DNA from: DASUZD01 sp036377055
Lineage (GTDB): Bacteria > Actinomycetota > Thermoleophilia > Gaiellales > Gaiellaceae
Direction: 5' to 3'
NCBI GenBank assembly: GCA_036377055.1
Contig: DASUZD010000240.1
Span: 1-31,756 of the forward strand
Length of the DNA stretch: 31,756 bases
A program made the translations under genes and the position numbers. The notes below the pieces were generated by a model. That model had not been told where the DNA came from. It was given only the letters and a program-made list of their open reading frames with translations, and made no database searches. Below, piece by piece: positions 1 to 9,300 of the stretch (its first letter is position 1; every line of letters starts with the position of its first letter).

Positions 1-3000
1 GCGGAGTCGCCGGGGACGACGGTGACGCTGAACGCGCACACGGCGTACTCGGTCGGCGAGACCGGCCCGACCGGCTACAGCCGCTCCGACTCGGCTGACT
101 GCGCAGGCGCCTCGATCGCCAACGGCGAGACGAAGACCTGCACGGTCACCAACGACGACATCCAGCCGGTCCTGCACGTGATCAAGCACGTGATCAACAA
201 CAACGGCGGGGCCGCGGTCGCGAGCGACTTCACGATGTCGGTGATCGGGACGAACCCGTCGCCGAGCTCGTTCCCGGGCGCCGAGTCGCCGGGCACGACC
301 GTCGCGATCGACGCCGGCTCGTACTCCGTCGGCGAGAGCGGCCCGAACGGCTACTCGAGCAGCCAGTCGGCGGACTGCGCCGGGACGCTGCACGTCGGCG
401 ACGTCAAGACCTGCACGGTCACGAACGACGACGTCCAGCCGGTCCTGCACGTGATCAAGCACGTGATCAACGACAACGGCGGCCCGAAGAGCGCGAACGA
501 CTTCACGCTCAACGTCAGCGGCAGCTCGCCGTCGCCGTCGTCGTTCGCGGGCGCGGAGTCGCCGGGCACGACGGTCGCGATCAACGCGGGCTCGTACTCG
601 GTGACGGAGGGCGCGCACACGGGCTACGCCGACTCGTACTCGAGCGACTGCACCGGCACGCTGCACGTCGGCGACGAAAAGACGTGCACGGTCACGAACA
701 ACGACATCCAGCCGAAGCTGGTCGTGATCAAGAAGGTCGTCAACGACAACGGCGGCACCAAAACGTCCGGCGACTTCACGCTGAACGTGAGCGGCACCAA
801 TGCGTCGCCGGCGTCGTTCCCGGGCGCCGACTCGCCGGGCACGACCGTGGCGCTCGACGCGGGCTCCTACTCGGTCACCGAGGGCGCCCACGGCGGCTAC
901 ACGACGTCGTCGTCGGCCGACTGCTCGGGCTCGATCGCGGTCGGCGAGACAAAGACCTGCACGATCACCAACGACGACATCCAGCCGGTCCTGCACGTGA
1001 TCAAGCACGTCGTGAACGACAACGGCGGCACGAAGAGCGCGTCCGACTTCACGATGAACGTGAGCGGCAGCTCGCCCTCGCCGTCGTCCTTCGGAGGCGC
1101 AGAGTCGCCGGGCACGACGGTCGCGATCAACGCGGGCTCGTACTCGGTCACCGAGGGCGCGCACACGGGCTACGCCGACTCGTACTCGGCCGACTGCTCG
1201 GGCTCGCTGAGCGTCGGCGACGAGAAGACGTGCACCGTCACGAACAACGACATCCAGCCGAAGCTGGTCGTGATCAAGCACGTGATCAACGACAACGGCG
1301 GCACGAAGAGCGCCTCGAACTTCACGATGAGCGTGACCGGCAACAGCGCGGCGCCGGCCTCGTTCCCGGGTGCGGAGTCGCCGGGCACGACGGTGGCGCT
1401 CGACGCCGGCTCGTACTCGGTCGGCGAGGGCACGCACACCGGCTACGCCATCTCGACCTCGGCCGACTGCTCCGGCTCGATCGCCGTCGGCGAGACCAAG
1501 ACGTGCACGGTCACGAACAACGACCAGCCGGCCAAGCTGGTCGTGATCAAGCACGTCGTCAACGACAACGGCGGCACCGCGACGGCGGCCAGCTTCACGA
1601 TGTCGGTTACCGGCGCCTCGCCGTCGCCGTCGAGCTTCCCGGGCGCCGAGTCGCCGGGGACGAACGTCGCGCTCAACGCCGGCAGCTACTCGGTCGGCGA
1701 GAGCGGCCCGTCCGGTTACAGCCGCTCCGACTCCGCCGAATGCTCCGGCTCGATCGACATCGGCGAGACGAAGACCTGCACGATCACGAACGACGACGTC
1801 CAGCCGAAGCTGGTCGTGATCAAGCACGTGATCAACGACAACGGCGGCACGAAGGCCGCGTCCGACTTCACGATGAGCGTGGCCGGCAGCTCGCCGAGCC
1901 CAGGGTCGTTCCCGGGTGACGAGGGCGGCACGACGGTCGCGATCAACGCCGGCAGCTACTCGGTCAGCGAGAGCGGCCCGACGAGCTACTCGTCGAGCTT
2001 CTCCAGCTACTGCACCGGGTCGATCGCGGTCGGGCAGACGAAGACCTGCACGGTCACCAACAATGACATCCAGCCGAAGCTGGTCGTGATCAAGCACGTC
2101 GTGAACGACAACGGCGGCACCGCGAGCGCGGCCAACTTCACGATGTCGGTGACCGGCGCTTCGCCGAGCCCGTCGAGCTTCCCGGGCGCCGAGTCGCCGG
2201 GGACGAACGTCGCCCTCAACGCCGGCAGCTACTCCGTCGGCGAGAGCGGCCCGTCCGGCTACGCACGCTCCGACTCGGCCGACTGCTCCGGCTCGATCGA
2301 CATCGGCCAGACGAAGACCTGCACGGTGACGAACAACGACGTCCAGCCCAAGCTGATCGTGATCAAGCACGTGGTGAACGACAACGGCGGCACCGCGACG
2401 GCGGCGAACTTCAACATGACCGTCACCGGCAACTCGCCGAGCGCGAGCTCGTTCCCGGGCGCCGAATCGCCCGGCACGACGGTCGCGATCAACGCAGGTT
2501 CGTACTCGACCGGAGAGACGGGGCCGAGCGGCTACGCGCGCTCCGACTCGAGCGACTGTGCCGGCTCGATCGCCGTCGGTCAGACGAAGACCTGCACGAT
2601 CACAAACGACGACATCCAGCCGAAGCTCGTCGTCATCAAGCACGTGATCAACGACGACGGCGCGACGAAGACGGCGGCCGACTTCACGATGAGCGTCACC
2701 GGCAGCTCGCCGACCCCGTCCAGCTTCCCGGGGGCCGAGTCGCCCGGCACGAACGTCGCGATCAACGCCGGCTCGTACTCCGTCGGCGAAGGCGCGCACA
2801 CCGGCTACGCGATGACCTCGTCCGCCGACTGCTCCGGCTCGATCGCGATCGGCCAGACGAAGACCTGCACGATCACGAACGACGACGACAACCAGGCGCC
2901 GGTCATCACCAGCTTCACCGGTACCAACTCGCTCTTCGGGCCGCTCGTCTTCGTCCCGAGCGTTTTCAACGGCACGTTCTACGACTCGGCGATCAACGAC

Positions 3001-3582
3001 AACCCGTGGATCGTGAACTGGAGCTTCGACGGCGTGGCGGATCCGCCGAACGACAGCGTCCCCGCCAACGGCACCAACAACCACACCTTCGGCCCGCGAT
3101 CGCACACGTACGGCTCCGCGGGCTGCAACCACTCGGCGACCGTGAAGGTCACGGACAAGGACGGCGCCTTCGACACGAAGACGATCACGATCGGCGTCGG
3201 CACCGGCGCGTTCCTGCCGCCGGTCACGAACACGCCGGTGACGAACAAGCTGAAGAACGGCCAGGTGCTGCCGGTGAAGATCCAGATCACCGACTGCAAC
3301 GGCGCAGGCGTGAACAACCTGAGCCCGGCGATCCGGCTTGTCGAAGGCGATCAGACCTCGGTCCCCGACGACAGCGTGGTGCAGATCACGCCGCCGTCCG
3401 TGTCGAACGCCGACACGACTGGCGTCATGCGGTCGAGCGGCTCCGACGGCTCGTACATCTACAACATGAGCGTCAACCTGCCGAAGATGAACACCGACTA
3501 CACGATCGAGATCTTCCCGTACTGGACGAGCGGGACGCCGTCAGGGCCAAGCATGCGACACGTGATTCAGGCGACGAAGTAG
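1..3582 (+). CDS. Giant secreted repeat protein, prealbumin/SpaA-like repeats with PKD-like and PxKF-like C-terminus (5' partial)
   Basis: The reading frame is open from base 1 and the first codons already read as the end of a repeat (AESPGTTV), so the real start lies upstream; the GTG at 22 is internal. The visible 1193 residues contain ten full repeats of about 91 residues (residues 55-963), each running from QPKLVVIKHV through NAGSYSVGE to a DC(x11-12)TCTVTNND ending with two cysteines that could form a disulfide. After the array comes a PKD-like beta-sandwich (about 965-1073, SHTYGSAGC and ATVKVTDKDGAFDTKT). Last is a module with NGQVLPVKIQITD that resembles the PxKF domain of bacterial surface proteins. 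No sortase motif or C-terminal membrane helix is visible. The composition (Ser, Thr, Gly, Asn-rich) fits an extracellular adhesin or surface-layer role, which is inference. The next gene follows after 44 bp and may be co-transcribed. Confidence 0.85.
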   Translation, partial: AESPGTTVTLNAHTAYSVGETGPTGYSRSDSADCAGASIANGETKTCTVTNDDIQPVLHVIKHVINNNGGAAVASDFTMSVIGTNPSPSSFPGAESPGTTVAIDAGSYSVGESGPNGYSSSQSADCAGTLHVGDVKTCTVTNDDVQPVLHVIKHVINDNGGPKSANDFTLNVSGSSPSPSSFAGAESPGTTVAINAGSYSVTEGAHTGYADSYSSDCTGTLHVGDEKTCTVTNNDIQPKLVVIKKVVNDNGGTKTSGDFTLNVSGTNASPASFPGADSPGTTVALDAGSYSVTEGAHGGYTTSSSADCSGSIAVGETKTCTITNDDIQPVLHVIKHVVNDNGGTKSASDFTMNVSGSSPSPSSFGGAESPGTTVAINAGSYSVTEGAHTGYADSYSADCSGSLSVGDEKTCTVTNNDIQPKLVVIKHVINDNGGTKSASNFTMSVTGNSAAPASFPGAESPGTTVALDAGSYSVGEGTHTGYAISTSADCSGSIAVGETKTCTVTNNDQPAKLVVIKHVVNDNGGTATAASFTMSVTGASPSPSSFPGAESPGTNVALNAGSYSVGESGPSGYSRSDSAECSGSIDIGETKTCTITNDDVQPKLVVIKHVINDNGGTKAASDFTMSVAGSSPSPGSFPGDEGGTTVAINAGSYSVSESGPTSYSSSFSSYCTGSIAVGQTKTCTVTNNDIQPKLVVIKHVVNDNGGTASAANFTMSVTGASPSPSSFPGAESPGTNVALNAGSYSVGESGPSGYARSDSADCSGSIDIGQTKTCTVTNNDVQPKLIVIKHVVNDNGGTATAANFNMTVTGNSPSASSFPGAESPGTTVAINAGSYSTGETGPSGYARSDSSDCAGSIAVGQTKTCTITNDDIQPKLVVIKHVINDDGATKTAADFTMSVTGSSPTPSSFPGAESPGTNVAINAGSYSVGEGAHTGYAMTSSADCSGSIAIGQTKTCTITNDDDNQAPVITSFTGTNSLFGPLVFVPSVFNGTFYDSAINDNPWIVNWSFDGVADPPNDSVPANGTNNHTFGPRSHTYGSAGCNHSATVKVTDKDGAFDTKTITIGVGTGAFLPPVTNTPVTNKLKNGQVLPVKIQITDCNGAGVNNLSPAIRLVEGDQTSVPDDSVVQITPPSVSNADTTGVMRSSGSDGSYIYNMSVNLPKMNTDYTIEIFPYWTSGTPSGPSMRHVIQATK
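163..2889 (+). repeat. Ten in-frame tandem repeats of about 273 bp
   Basis: The codon CAG of the conserved QP(K/V)L motif recurs at 163, 436, 709, 982, 1255, 1525, 1801, 2071, 2344 and 2617. The spacing is 270-276 bp, almost always 273 bp. Length changes are whole codons: one residue is missing before repeat 6 and regained as an Ala insertion (QPAKLVV), and repeat 7 has a shortened PGDEGG in place of PGAESPG. A further partial copy lies at bases 1-162. Copies differ mainly at synonymous sites and in the segment after NDNGG, so the array is old enough to have diverged but still similar enough to recombine. Confidence 0.95.
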
Positions 3583-3626
3583 GCGGGCAGTCAATCCGAG
3601 GACAAGCAAAGGAGAAGCACCGGCTC

Positions 3627-3986
3627 ATGAACAAGACCATCACCGCCGCGGTCGCGACCGCCGCGGCACTCGCATTGCCCACCGCTGCCACCTCGAAGGC
3701 GCTGCCGCAGCTCTTCGGCGCGGTCGGGCCCGGCAACGTCCTGACGCTGAAGGACAAGGCGGGAAAGCCGATTCGGACGCTCAAGCCCGGCAAGTACACG
3801 ATCACCGTCCAGGACCAGTCGAAGACGCAGAACTTCCACCTCGTCGGGCCCGGCCTGAACGTGAAGACGTCGATCAAGGGCCGGAGCTCGAGCGGGTGGG
3901 CGGTCGTGCTCAAGGCGGGCAGCTTCCGGTACTACAGCGATGCAGCTCCCTCCAAGCTGAAGGGGTCGTTCAAGGTCTCGACATAG
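3627..3986 (+). CDS. Small secreted cupredoxin-fold protein with lost copper ligands
   Basis: This 119-residue protein has an N-terminal signal sequence (MNKTITAAVATAAALALPTAATSKA). The ATG at 3627 has AAAGGAGA about 10 bases upstream. The mature part (GPGNVLTLKDKAGKPIRTL, KPGKYTITVQDQSKTQNFHL, LKAGSFRYYSDAAPSKLKG) follows the small plastocyanin-like proteins common in actinobacteria. In those relatives, as I recall them, the C-terminal loop reads YVCDPHxxxMxG and supplies the Cys, His and Met copper ligands. Here only His71 remains; the other positions are Ser104, Ala107 and Leu111. The fold is probably kept but type-1 copper binding is not expected. It sits 44 bp behind the giant repeat protein, so an accessory or structural role at the surface is possible. 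The fold assignment is fairly sure; the function is unknown. Confidence 0.8.
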   Translation: MNKTITAAVATAAALALPTAATSKALPQLFGAVGPGNVLTLKDKAGKPIRTLKPGKYTITVQDQSKTQNFHLVGPGLNVKTSIKGRSSSGWAVVLKAGSFRYYSDAAPSKLKGSFKVST

Positions 3987-4003
3987 GCGGCGCGGCGGCG
4001 GCT

Positions 4004-4037
4004 CGGCGAGGGGGCCGTCGGAGGGCTCCCCTCGCCG
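4004..4037 (+). terminator. Hairpin after the cupredoxin-like gene
   Basis: CGGCGAGGGG (4004-4013) pairs perfectly with CCCCTCGCCG (4028-4037) around a 14-base loop, 17 bp after the stop codon. There is no U-tract, which is common for GC-rich actinobacterial terminators. It separates the surface-protein transcript from the kinase gene. Confidence 0.55.
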
Positions 4038-4115
4038 CATTACCGGCGGCTTTCTCGACCTTCGGGCAGGGCTTGACGAAGCCGTTCGACCTACCTTTCG
4101 TGGGGTAGTGCTGAC

Positions 4116-5534
4116 ATGTACGCCCAAACACAGATGACTGTCCGCTCCCGCGTCTGGGTGCTCGCTACCGCAGTCGTCGGGTCCCTGGCCACGCTCGCCC
4201 TGATGGAGGTCGAGAGCCTCCACTTCGCGTACCGCGCGTTCGGACTGCACGTCGCACTGGAGGTGACGGCGTCCTTCGTCGCGTTCCTCGCGGCGCACTT
4301 GATGTACGGGCGTTTCCGCGAGGACGGGCGGCTCGACGACCTTGCTCTGGTGTGCGCGCTCGCTGTGCTCGGCTGCGCGAACTTCTTCCTGGCGGCGGTC
4401 CCGGCGGCCATCTCCAACGGCAGACCGGAGCGCTTCTCGACCTGGGCGCCGCTGCTCGGCCGGCTCGTCGGGGAGGTGACCTTCGCGTATGCGGCGTTCG
4501 CCCCGCGACGCACGCTCGAGCATCCGCGTCGGGCAGCCGCGATCGGGTTCTCCGCGTCAGGGGCCGCGCTCGTCGCGATCGCGGTGATCGTCGGCGTGAC
4601 GGCTTCCCACCTACCGGCAGGCGTGAATCCGACCATGTCTCCGAGTGCGATCAATGACCCGTTCACGGCGGGCCCGCTTCCGCTGCTGCTGGCGCAGGCA
4701 TCCGGCCTCTTCGTCTACGCGCTTGCGGCTGTGGGTTTCACGCGCCGAGCCGAGCGACGCCGCGACGAGCTGATGCTCTGGCTCGCGATCGGCGCGGTCC
4801 TGGCGGCGATCTCCCGCTGGAACTACCTCATGTACCCCTCCCTCTACTCTCCGTGGCTCTACACGGGCGACGCGTTCCGGCTGGCGTCGTACACGGTGCT
4901 CTGGTTGGGGGCCGCGCGAGAGATCGGCGGCTACTGGCGGACGAGAGCCGAGCACGCCGTGTTCGAGGAGCGGCGACGTCTTGCGCGAGAGCTCCACGAC
5001 GGCCTCGCGCAGGAGCTCGGCTTCATCGCCACGCGCGCCCGTGCGCTCGAGGAGGAGACCGGCGGGCCGGTCGTCCGGGTGGTCGCGAGCGCGGCCGAGC
5101 GGGCGCTCGACGAGTCGAGGCGCGCGATTGTCGCCCTCACAAGCTCGGGCGACGAGCCACTCGAGGCCGCCGTAGCGCAGGCGGCGGAGGAGGTGGCGGG
5201 GCGCGTAGGCGCGCGGGTCAGGCTCGAGCTCGATCGCGACGTCCGAGTCCCGTCGCCGACCCGGGAGGCGCTGGTCCGCATCGTCCGCGAGGCCGTCTCG
5301 AATGCGGCCCGGCACGGGCACGCCGACGCCATTCGCGTCGAGCTCTGGAATGGTGACGGAACCCGGCTCAGAGTCGTCGACGACGGGGTCGGCTTCGACG
5401 TCGACGACCCCGAGGCGTCGGACGGCGGCTTCGGGCTCGTCAGCATGCGCGAGCGCGCGAGGGCGGTCGGCGGCGAGCTGACGATCGAGTCCACGCCGAA
5501 CGTCGGCACCTCGGTCGAGGTGGTGCTGCCGTGA
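4116..5534 (+). CDS. Membrane sensor histidine kinase, NarL/DesK class
   Basis: The 472-residue protein has about seven or eight hydrophobic helices in residues 13-268, with short loops and no obvious periplasmic sensor domain. The sensor is therefore probably the membrane bundle itself. The cytoplasmic part has a HisKA_3 dimerisation box (RRRLARELHDGLAQE, phospho-acceptor His294). A HATPase domain follows, with N-box REAVSNAARHG (Asn396), G1 box DDGVGFD (422-428) and G2 GFGLVSMRERA. The stop overlaps the next gene's GTG by 4 bp, so kinase and regulator are translationally coupled and form one two-component system. A TTGACG at 4073-4078 could be a -35 element but no convincing -10 is visible. 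The signal is unknown. The position between two giant secreted-protein genes suggests control of surface proteins. Confidence 0.9.
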   Translation: MYAQTQMTVRSRVWVLATAVVGSLATLALMEVESLHFAYRAFGLHVALEVTASFVAFLAAHLMYGRFREDGRLDDLALVCALAVLGCANFFLAAVPAAISNGRPERFSTWAPLLGRLVGEVTFAYAAFAPRRTLEHPRRAAAIGFSASGAALVAIAVIVGVTASHLPAGVNPTMSPSAINDPFTAGPLPLLLAQASGLFVYALAAVGFTRRAERRRDELMLWLAIGAVLAAISRWNYLMYPSLYSPWLYTGDAFRLASYTVLWLGAAREIGGYWRTRAEHAVFEERRRLARELHDGLAQELGFIATRARALEEETGGPVVRVVASAAERALDESRRAIVALTSSGDEPLEAAVAQAAEEVAGRVGARVRLELDRDVRVPSPTREALVRIVREAVSNAARHGHADAIRVELWNGDGTRLRVVDDGVGFDVDDPEASDGGFGLVSMRERARAVGGELTIESTPNVGTSVEVVLP

Positions 5535-6193
5535 CGGCGCCGATCCGCGTGCTCGTGGCAGACGACCACATCCCGACGCGTGCGGGCGTTCGCCTCGCGC
5601 TCGAGGGCAACGGGTTCGAGGTCTGCGCAGAGGCGGGAACGGCGCAGGAGGCGATCGAGGCGGCGGAGCGCCACCGGGCCGACCTGTGCCTGCTCGACAT
5701 CAAGATGCCGGGCAACGGAATCGTCGCCGCCGCCGAGATCAAGCTCCGGCTGCCCGACGTCGCGATCGTGATGCTGACGATCTCGCGCGACGACGCCGAC
5801 CTCTTCGAGTCGCTCCAGGTCGGCGCGTCGGGGTACCTCCTGAAGGACACCCCGCCGAACCGGCTCCCCGCGGCGCTTCGCGGCGTCCTCGACGGCGAGG
5901 CGCCGCTTCCGCGCAGCCTGACGGCGCGCTTGATCGAGGAGTTCCGTTCGCGCGAGCGGAGCCGCGCGCTGAAGAGCGTGCTTCGTGCGCGCGACGTCCG
6001 GCTCTCCGAGCGGGAGTGGGAGGTCCTCGAGCTGCTGGGCCATGGCCTCGTGACGTCGGAGATCGCAGAACGACTCGACGTCTCGACGGCGACCGTCCGC
6101 AGCCACGTCCACGGGATCCTGAAGAAGCTCCGCGTGCCGGACCGCAAGTCGGCGATCCGACTGCTCCAGGGCCGCGCCGACCTGGCCGTTTAG
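5531..6193 (+). CDS. Response regulator, NarL/LuxR family
   Basis: This 220-residue protein is the partner of the preceding kinase; its GTG start overlaps the kinase stop as GTGA. The receiver domain (residues 5-120) has acidic Asp11-Asp12, phospho-acceptor Asp56 in LCLLDIKMPG, Thr83 and Lys105. A linker rich in Arg and Ser leads to a C-terminal LuxR helix-turn-helix (about 152-212: LSEREWEVLELLGHG, then VSTATVRSHVHGILKKL). All residues needed for phosphorylation are present. It probably acts as a dimeric DNA-binding transcription factor. A near-perfect 20-bp palindrome starts 16 bp after its stop, upstream of the next giant secreted-protein gene, and is a plausible binding site (inference). 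Confidence 0.92.
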   Translation: MTAPIRVLVADDHIPTRAGVRLALEGNGFEVCAEAGTAQEAIEAAERHRADLCLLDIKMPGNGIVAAAEIKLRLPDVAIVMLTISRDDADLFESLQVGASGYLLKDTPPNRLPAALRGVLDGEAPLPRSLTARLIEEFRSRERSRALKSVLRARDVRLSEREWEVLELLGHGLVTSEIAERLDVSTATVRSHVHGILKKLRVPDRKSAIRLLQGRADLAV

Positions 6194-6209
6194 AACGGTC
6201 AACGCCGAA

Positions 6210-6229
6210 ATTGGGCCATGTGGCCCATT
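6210..6229. promoter_or_regulatory. Candidate operator palindrome upstream of the secreted multidomain gene
   Basis: ATTGGGCCATGTGGCCCATT is symmetrical: the six-base arms GGGCCA/TGGCCC flank a central TG, and an A:T pair closes at the outer edge. A two-base centre cannot form an RNA loop, so a protein-binding dyad is more likely than a terminator. It lies between the response regulator and the gene at 6345. Confidence 0.4.
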
Positions 6230-6325
6230 GTCGCTGCTCCCGATCGGTGGGAGGCTCCACTGCTGGACCGGGAAATCGGTCGCCGAGCGGTGCGCCTGCG
6301 GAGCCCGCCCGGACTGCGGTAGTCG

Positions 6326-6347
6326 GAAGAAGGAGCGGCATATCTTG
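6326..6347 (+). promoter_or_regulatory. Ribosome binding site that selects a TTG start
   Basis: GAAGAAGGAG (6326-6335) lies 9 bases before TTG at 6345. The protein read from this TTG begins directly with a signal peptide (MRGKPHTTGRLALAAILTIL). The longer frame from 6228 would place 39 Cys/Arg-rich residues before the signal peptide and has no comparable binding site. Confidence 0.75.
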
Positions 6348-9300
6348 AGAGGGAAGCCTCACACCACAGGCCGCCTGGCCCTCGCGGCGATCCTGACCAT
6401 CCTCGTAGGAGCGCTGATCGTCGGCCCGGCAGCCGGCCGCACGGACTCGCGCTCGACGACCTCCGGCACGGCTGCGATCACGACGGATCCGAGCGGAGTG
6501 AGCTTCAAGCTTGCAGGCTGCAAGCTTCCGGCGGGCGGGACGCTTCCGATTGCTGGGAAGTTCATCTGCCCGGACGGGGACTACACGGAGGGCAACCTCG
6601 GCAAGAGCTGGAACGAGCTCGACCTCGTTCCGCTCCGCATCACGGCTGTTGCGGGGCAATCCGCGCCGAGCTCCCAGACCTATTCGTTCCGAATCGCCGC
6701 CGACTACAACAAGAACAGCATCCCGGGTTGGGACTTCATCGAGAACGGGTTCGAGGCCACCTCATCGGGCTGCATAAACCCCTCGATCAGCGATCCGCAG
6801 GTCGTCGTCGGAACGACGACGCAGTCGGTCTATCGCACGATCACGGTCACGCAGAACGAGAACACGACGTGCCAGATCGACCTCTACGCGCGACTCGGAC
6901 TCGGCTCGCACGGTTTTCCAGGATCCTCACTTCACGTGAACCTCCTAAACAACTCAGGCACGGAGGCGGGGATCGGGAACAAGGAGAGCTCGATTCCGGT
7001 TAACGAGATCTCCCCGCAAGAGCTCAACAAAGACATGAGCGCCACGCAGGGGACCGACCACATCTGGACCCTCAAGAAGGAGCCGACGCCCGCGCACGTC
7101 GACTTCACCAACACCTGCGACCCGAGTGCCTCGCTCTCGACGGCGGTGAGCATCAAGGTGACGTGGGAGAAACTGGCCGCGAATCCGAGCGGCCCGATCA
7201 CGGTTGTCACCCACGTCTATGCGACGAACCCGGCGGCGCGCGTGGTCACGCTGAACCTCACCGACGACATCCGCTCAGGGACGGCGGTCCTCGACACGGC
7301 CACTGCCGGGCCGACCGACCTGCCGGCGAACTCGAACACGCTCGTCCTGACCCACACGACGAGCGTGCCTTCGGGGACGACGGATCTGAACGACGTCGCG
7401 ACCGGTTCGTACACCGACAAGGTCACCGGCATCCCGATTCCGGGCACGACGACTGCAAAGGCGTCCTCGCCCGTCCAATTCTCGGGTCCGGAGACGAACC
7501 AGACGGCCTCGATCAACGACATCGAGAGCATCACGGGCTCCGGTCTGTCGTACTCGACCGACTCGTTCTCGGGAGCGTCGGGCGCGTTCGACCTCGGCTA
7601 CGTCGCCGGCACGAAGACGACTGGCGCCGTCAGCTGGACCTCGGACACACAGACCGGCAACAGCTCGGTCACGTTCAACAAGACGATCTACGCCACGAGC
7701 GGCGCGACTGGAAGCGGCGACCTCGCCGATACGGCCGCCCTCACCGGCTCGGACGGCTTCAGCACGAGCGCCAACGCTGACATCACGGTGAGCTCGGACG
7801 CACGGGTGAAGCTGACGATCAACAAGTCGATCCCGAACGTGCTCCAGGGATCGGAGACCGAGACGTTCAACTTCGAGGTCTACGACAGCGGCAACAACCT
7901 CGTCGCGAGCCCGTCGATCAGCTTCGCCGCGGGCGACACGAACAAGAGCATCGACGTCACCAACCTCGCCCCGGACACCTACACGGTGAAGGAGACCGGT
8001 TCGGCGAGCGGCAAGTGGAACCCGCAGTCCGACCAGGTCAAGACGATCAGCCTGCCGAGCTGCTCCGGCTCGGTGTCGTTCGCCAACAACTTCGGGCCCG
8101 CGGCCGCGAAGGCCATCAAGGTCACGCAACCGGCCGGCTCCGAGTCCGGCTGGGAGATGATCCTGAGCGGGCCCGGCACTCCTGCGGGCGGCGAGAAGGT
8201 GAGCACCAACGCAAGCGGCAACGCCCTCTTCTCGACCCAGCTCCAAGAGGGCAGCTACACAATCACCGAGACGCAGCAGGCCGGCTGGGAGCAGGCGCCA
8301 GGCTCGCCGAGCGGTGAGTGCAGCTTCACCGTCGACTACCCGGCGAACTCCGGCCACCTCTACGTCTGCACCTTCACGAACCGGAAGCTCGCGAAGATCA
8401 TCGTCAAGAAGGTCACGGATCCCGATCCGGATCCGACCTCGACGAGCTTCTCGTTCACGGCCGGCGGAGGGCTCAACCCGACGAGCTTCAGCCTCGCGAA
8501 CGGCGGTCAGCAGACGTTCTCCGACCTAAGCCCGAAGAACGGCTACAGCGTCGGTGAGACCGTGCCGAGCGGGTGGGATCTCACGAGCTCGACCTGCGAC
8601 GACGGCAGCCCGATCTCGAACATCGACCTGAGCCCGGGCGAGACCGTGACCTGCACGTTCACGAACACGCTCAAGCGCGGGAAGATCATCGTCAAGAAGG
8701 TCACGAATCCGAGCCCAGATCCGACCGCGTCGAGCTTCTCGTTCTCGGCCGGTGGGCTCAATCCGACGAGCTTCAGCCTCGCAAACGGCGGGCAGCAGAC
8801 CTACTCGAACCTCCTGCCCGGCAACGGCTACAGCGTGGCGGAGACGGTGCCGAGCGGCTGGGATCTGACCAGCGCGACGTGCGACGACGGCAGCCCCGTC
8901 TCGAAGATCGACGTCAGCGCCGGCGAGACGGTGACCTGCACCTTCACCAACCGTCTCAGGGGCAAGATCATCATCAAGAAGGTCACGAACCCGAATCCGG
9001 ACCCGAGCGACACGAGCTTCTCCTTCTCGGCCGGCGGGGGGCTCGCGCCCTCGAGCTTCAGCCTCAAGAACGGGCAGCAGCAGACGTTCTCGGACGTTGT
9101 GCCGAAGAACGGCTACAGCGCGTCGGAGACCGTGCCGAGCGGCTGGGATCTGACGAGCAAGACCTGCGACGACGGCAGCCCGGTCTCGAACATCGACGTG
9201 GCCCCGGGTGAGACCGTCACCTGCACCTTCACCAACACTGCTCGCGGCAAGGCGAAGGTGATCAAGACGTTCAGCGGCCTCCCGCCGGCCGGGACGCAGC

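Noticed and set aside
684..1919. 411-residue plus-strand frame inside the repeat array
   Set aside because: Arg/His-rich, repetitive and without domain; it is a second-frame shadow of the real repeat protein.
75..2801. Many minus-strand frames of about 70-90 residues opposite the first gene
   Set aside because: They recur with the repeat period and encode the same PGDSAPGN-type peptide in each copy. They are antisense shadows of the tandem repeats and codon bias.
163..2889. CRISPR-like regular repeats
   Set aside because: The period is 273 bp, the repeats are coding and in frame, and there are no short repeats with unique spacers.
4073..4101. Sigma-70-type promoter for the kinase gene
   Set aside because: TTGACG fits a -35 box but the sequence at the right distance (TTTCGT) is a poor -10 box, so it was not listed as a feature.
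6266..6320. Possible cobalamin riboswitch
   Set aside because: Some conserved words appear in order, but the GGUG/AAUCC pairing and the kissing-loop elements cannot be found and the downstream gene has no link to B12.
6228..6344. Upstream extension of the giant secreted protein from TTG 6228
   Set aside because: It would put 39 Cys/Arg-rich residues before the signal peptide; the TTG at 6345 has a strong, well-spaced ribosome binding site.
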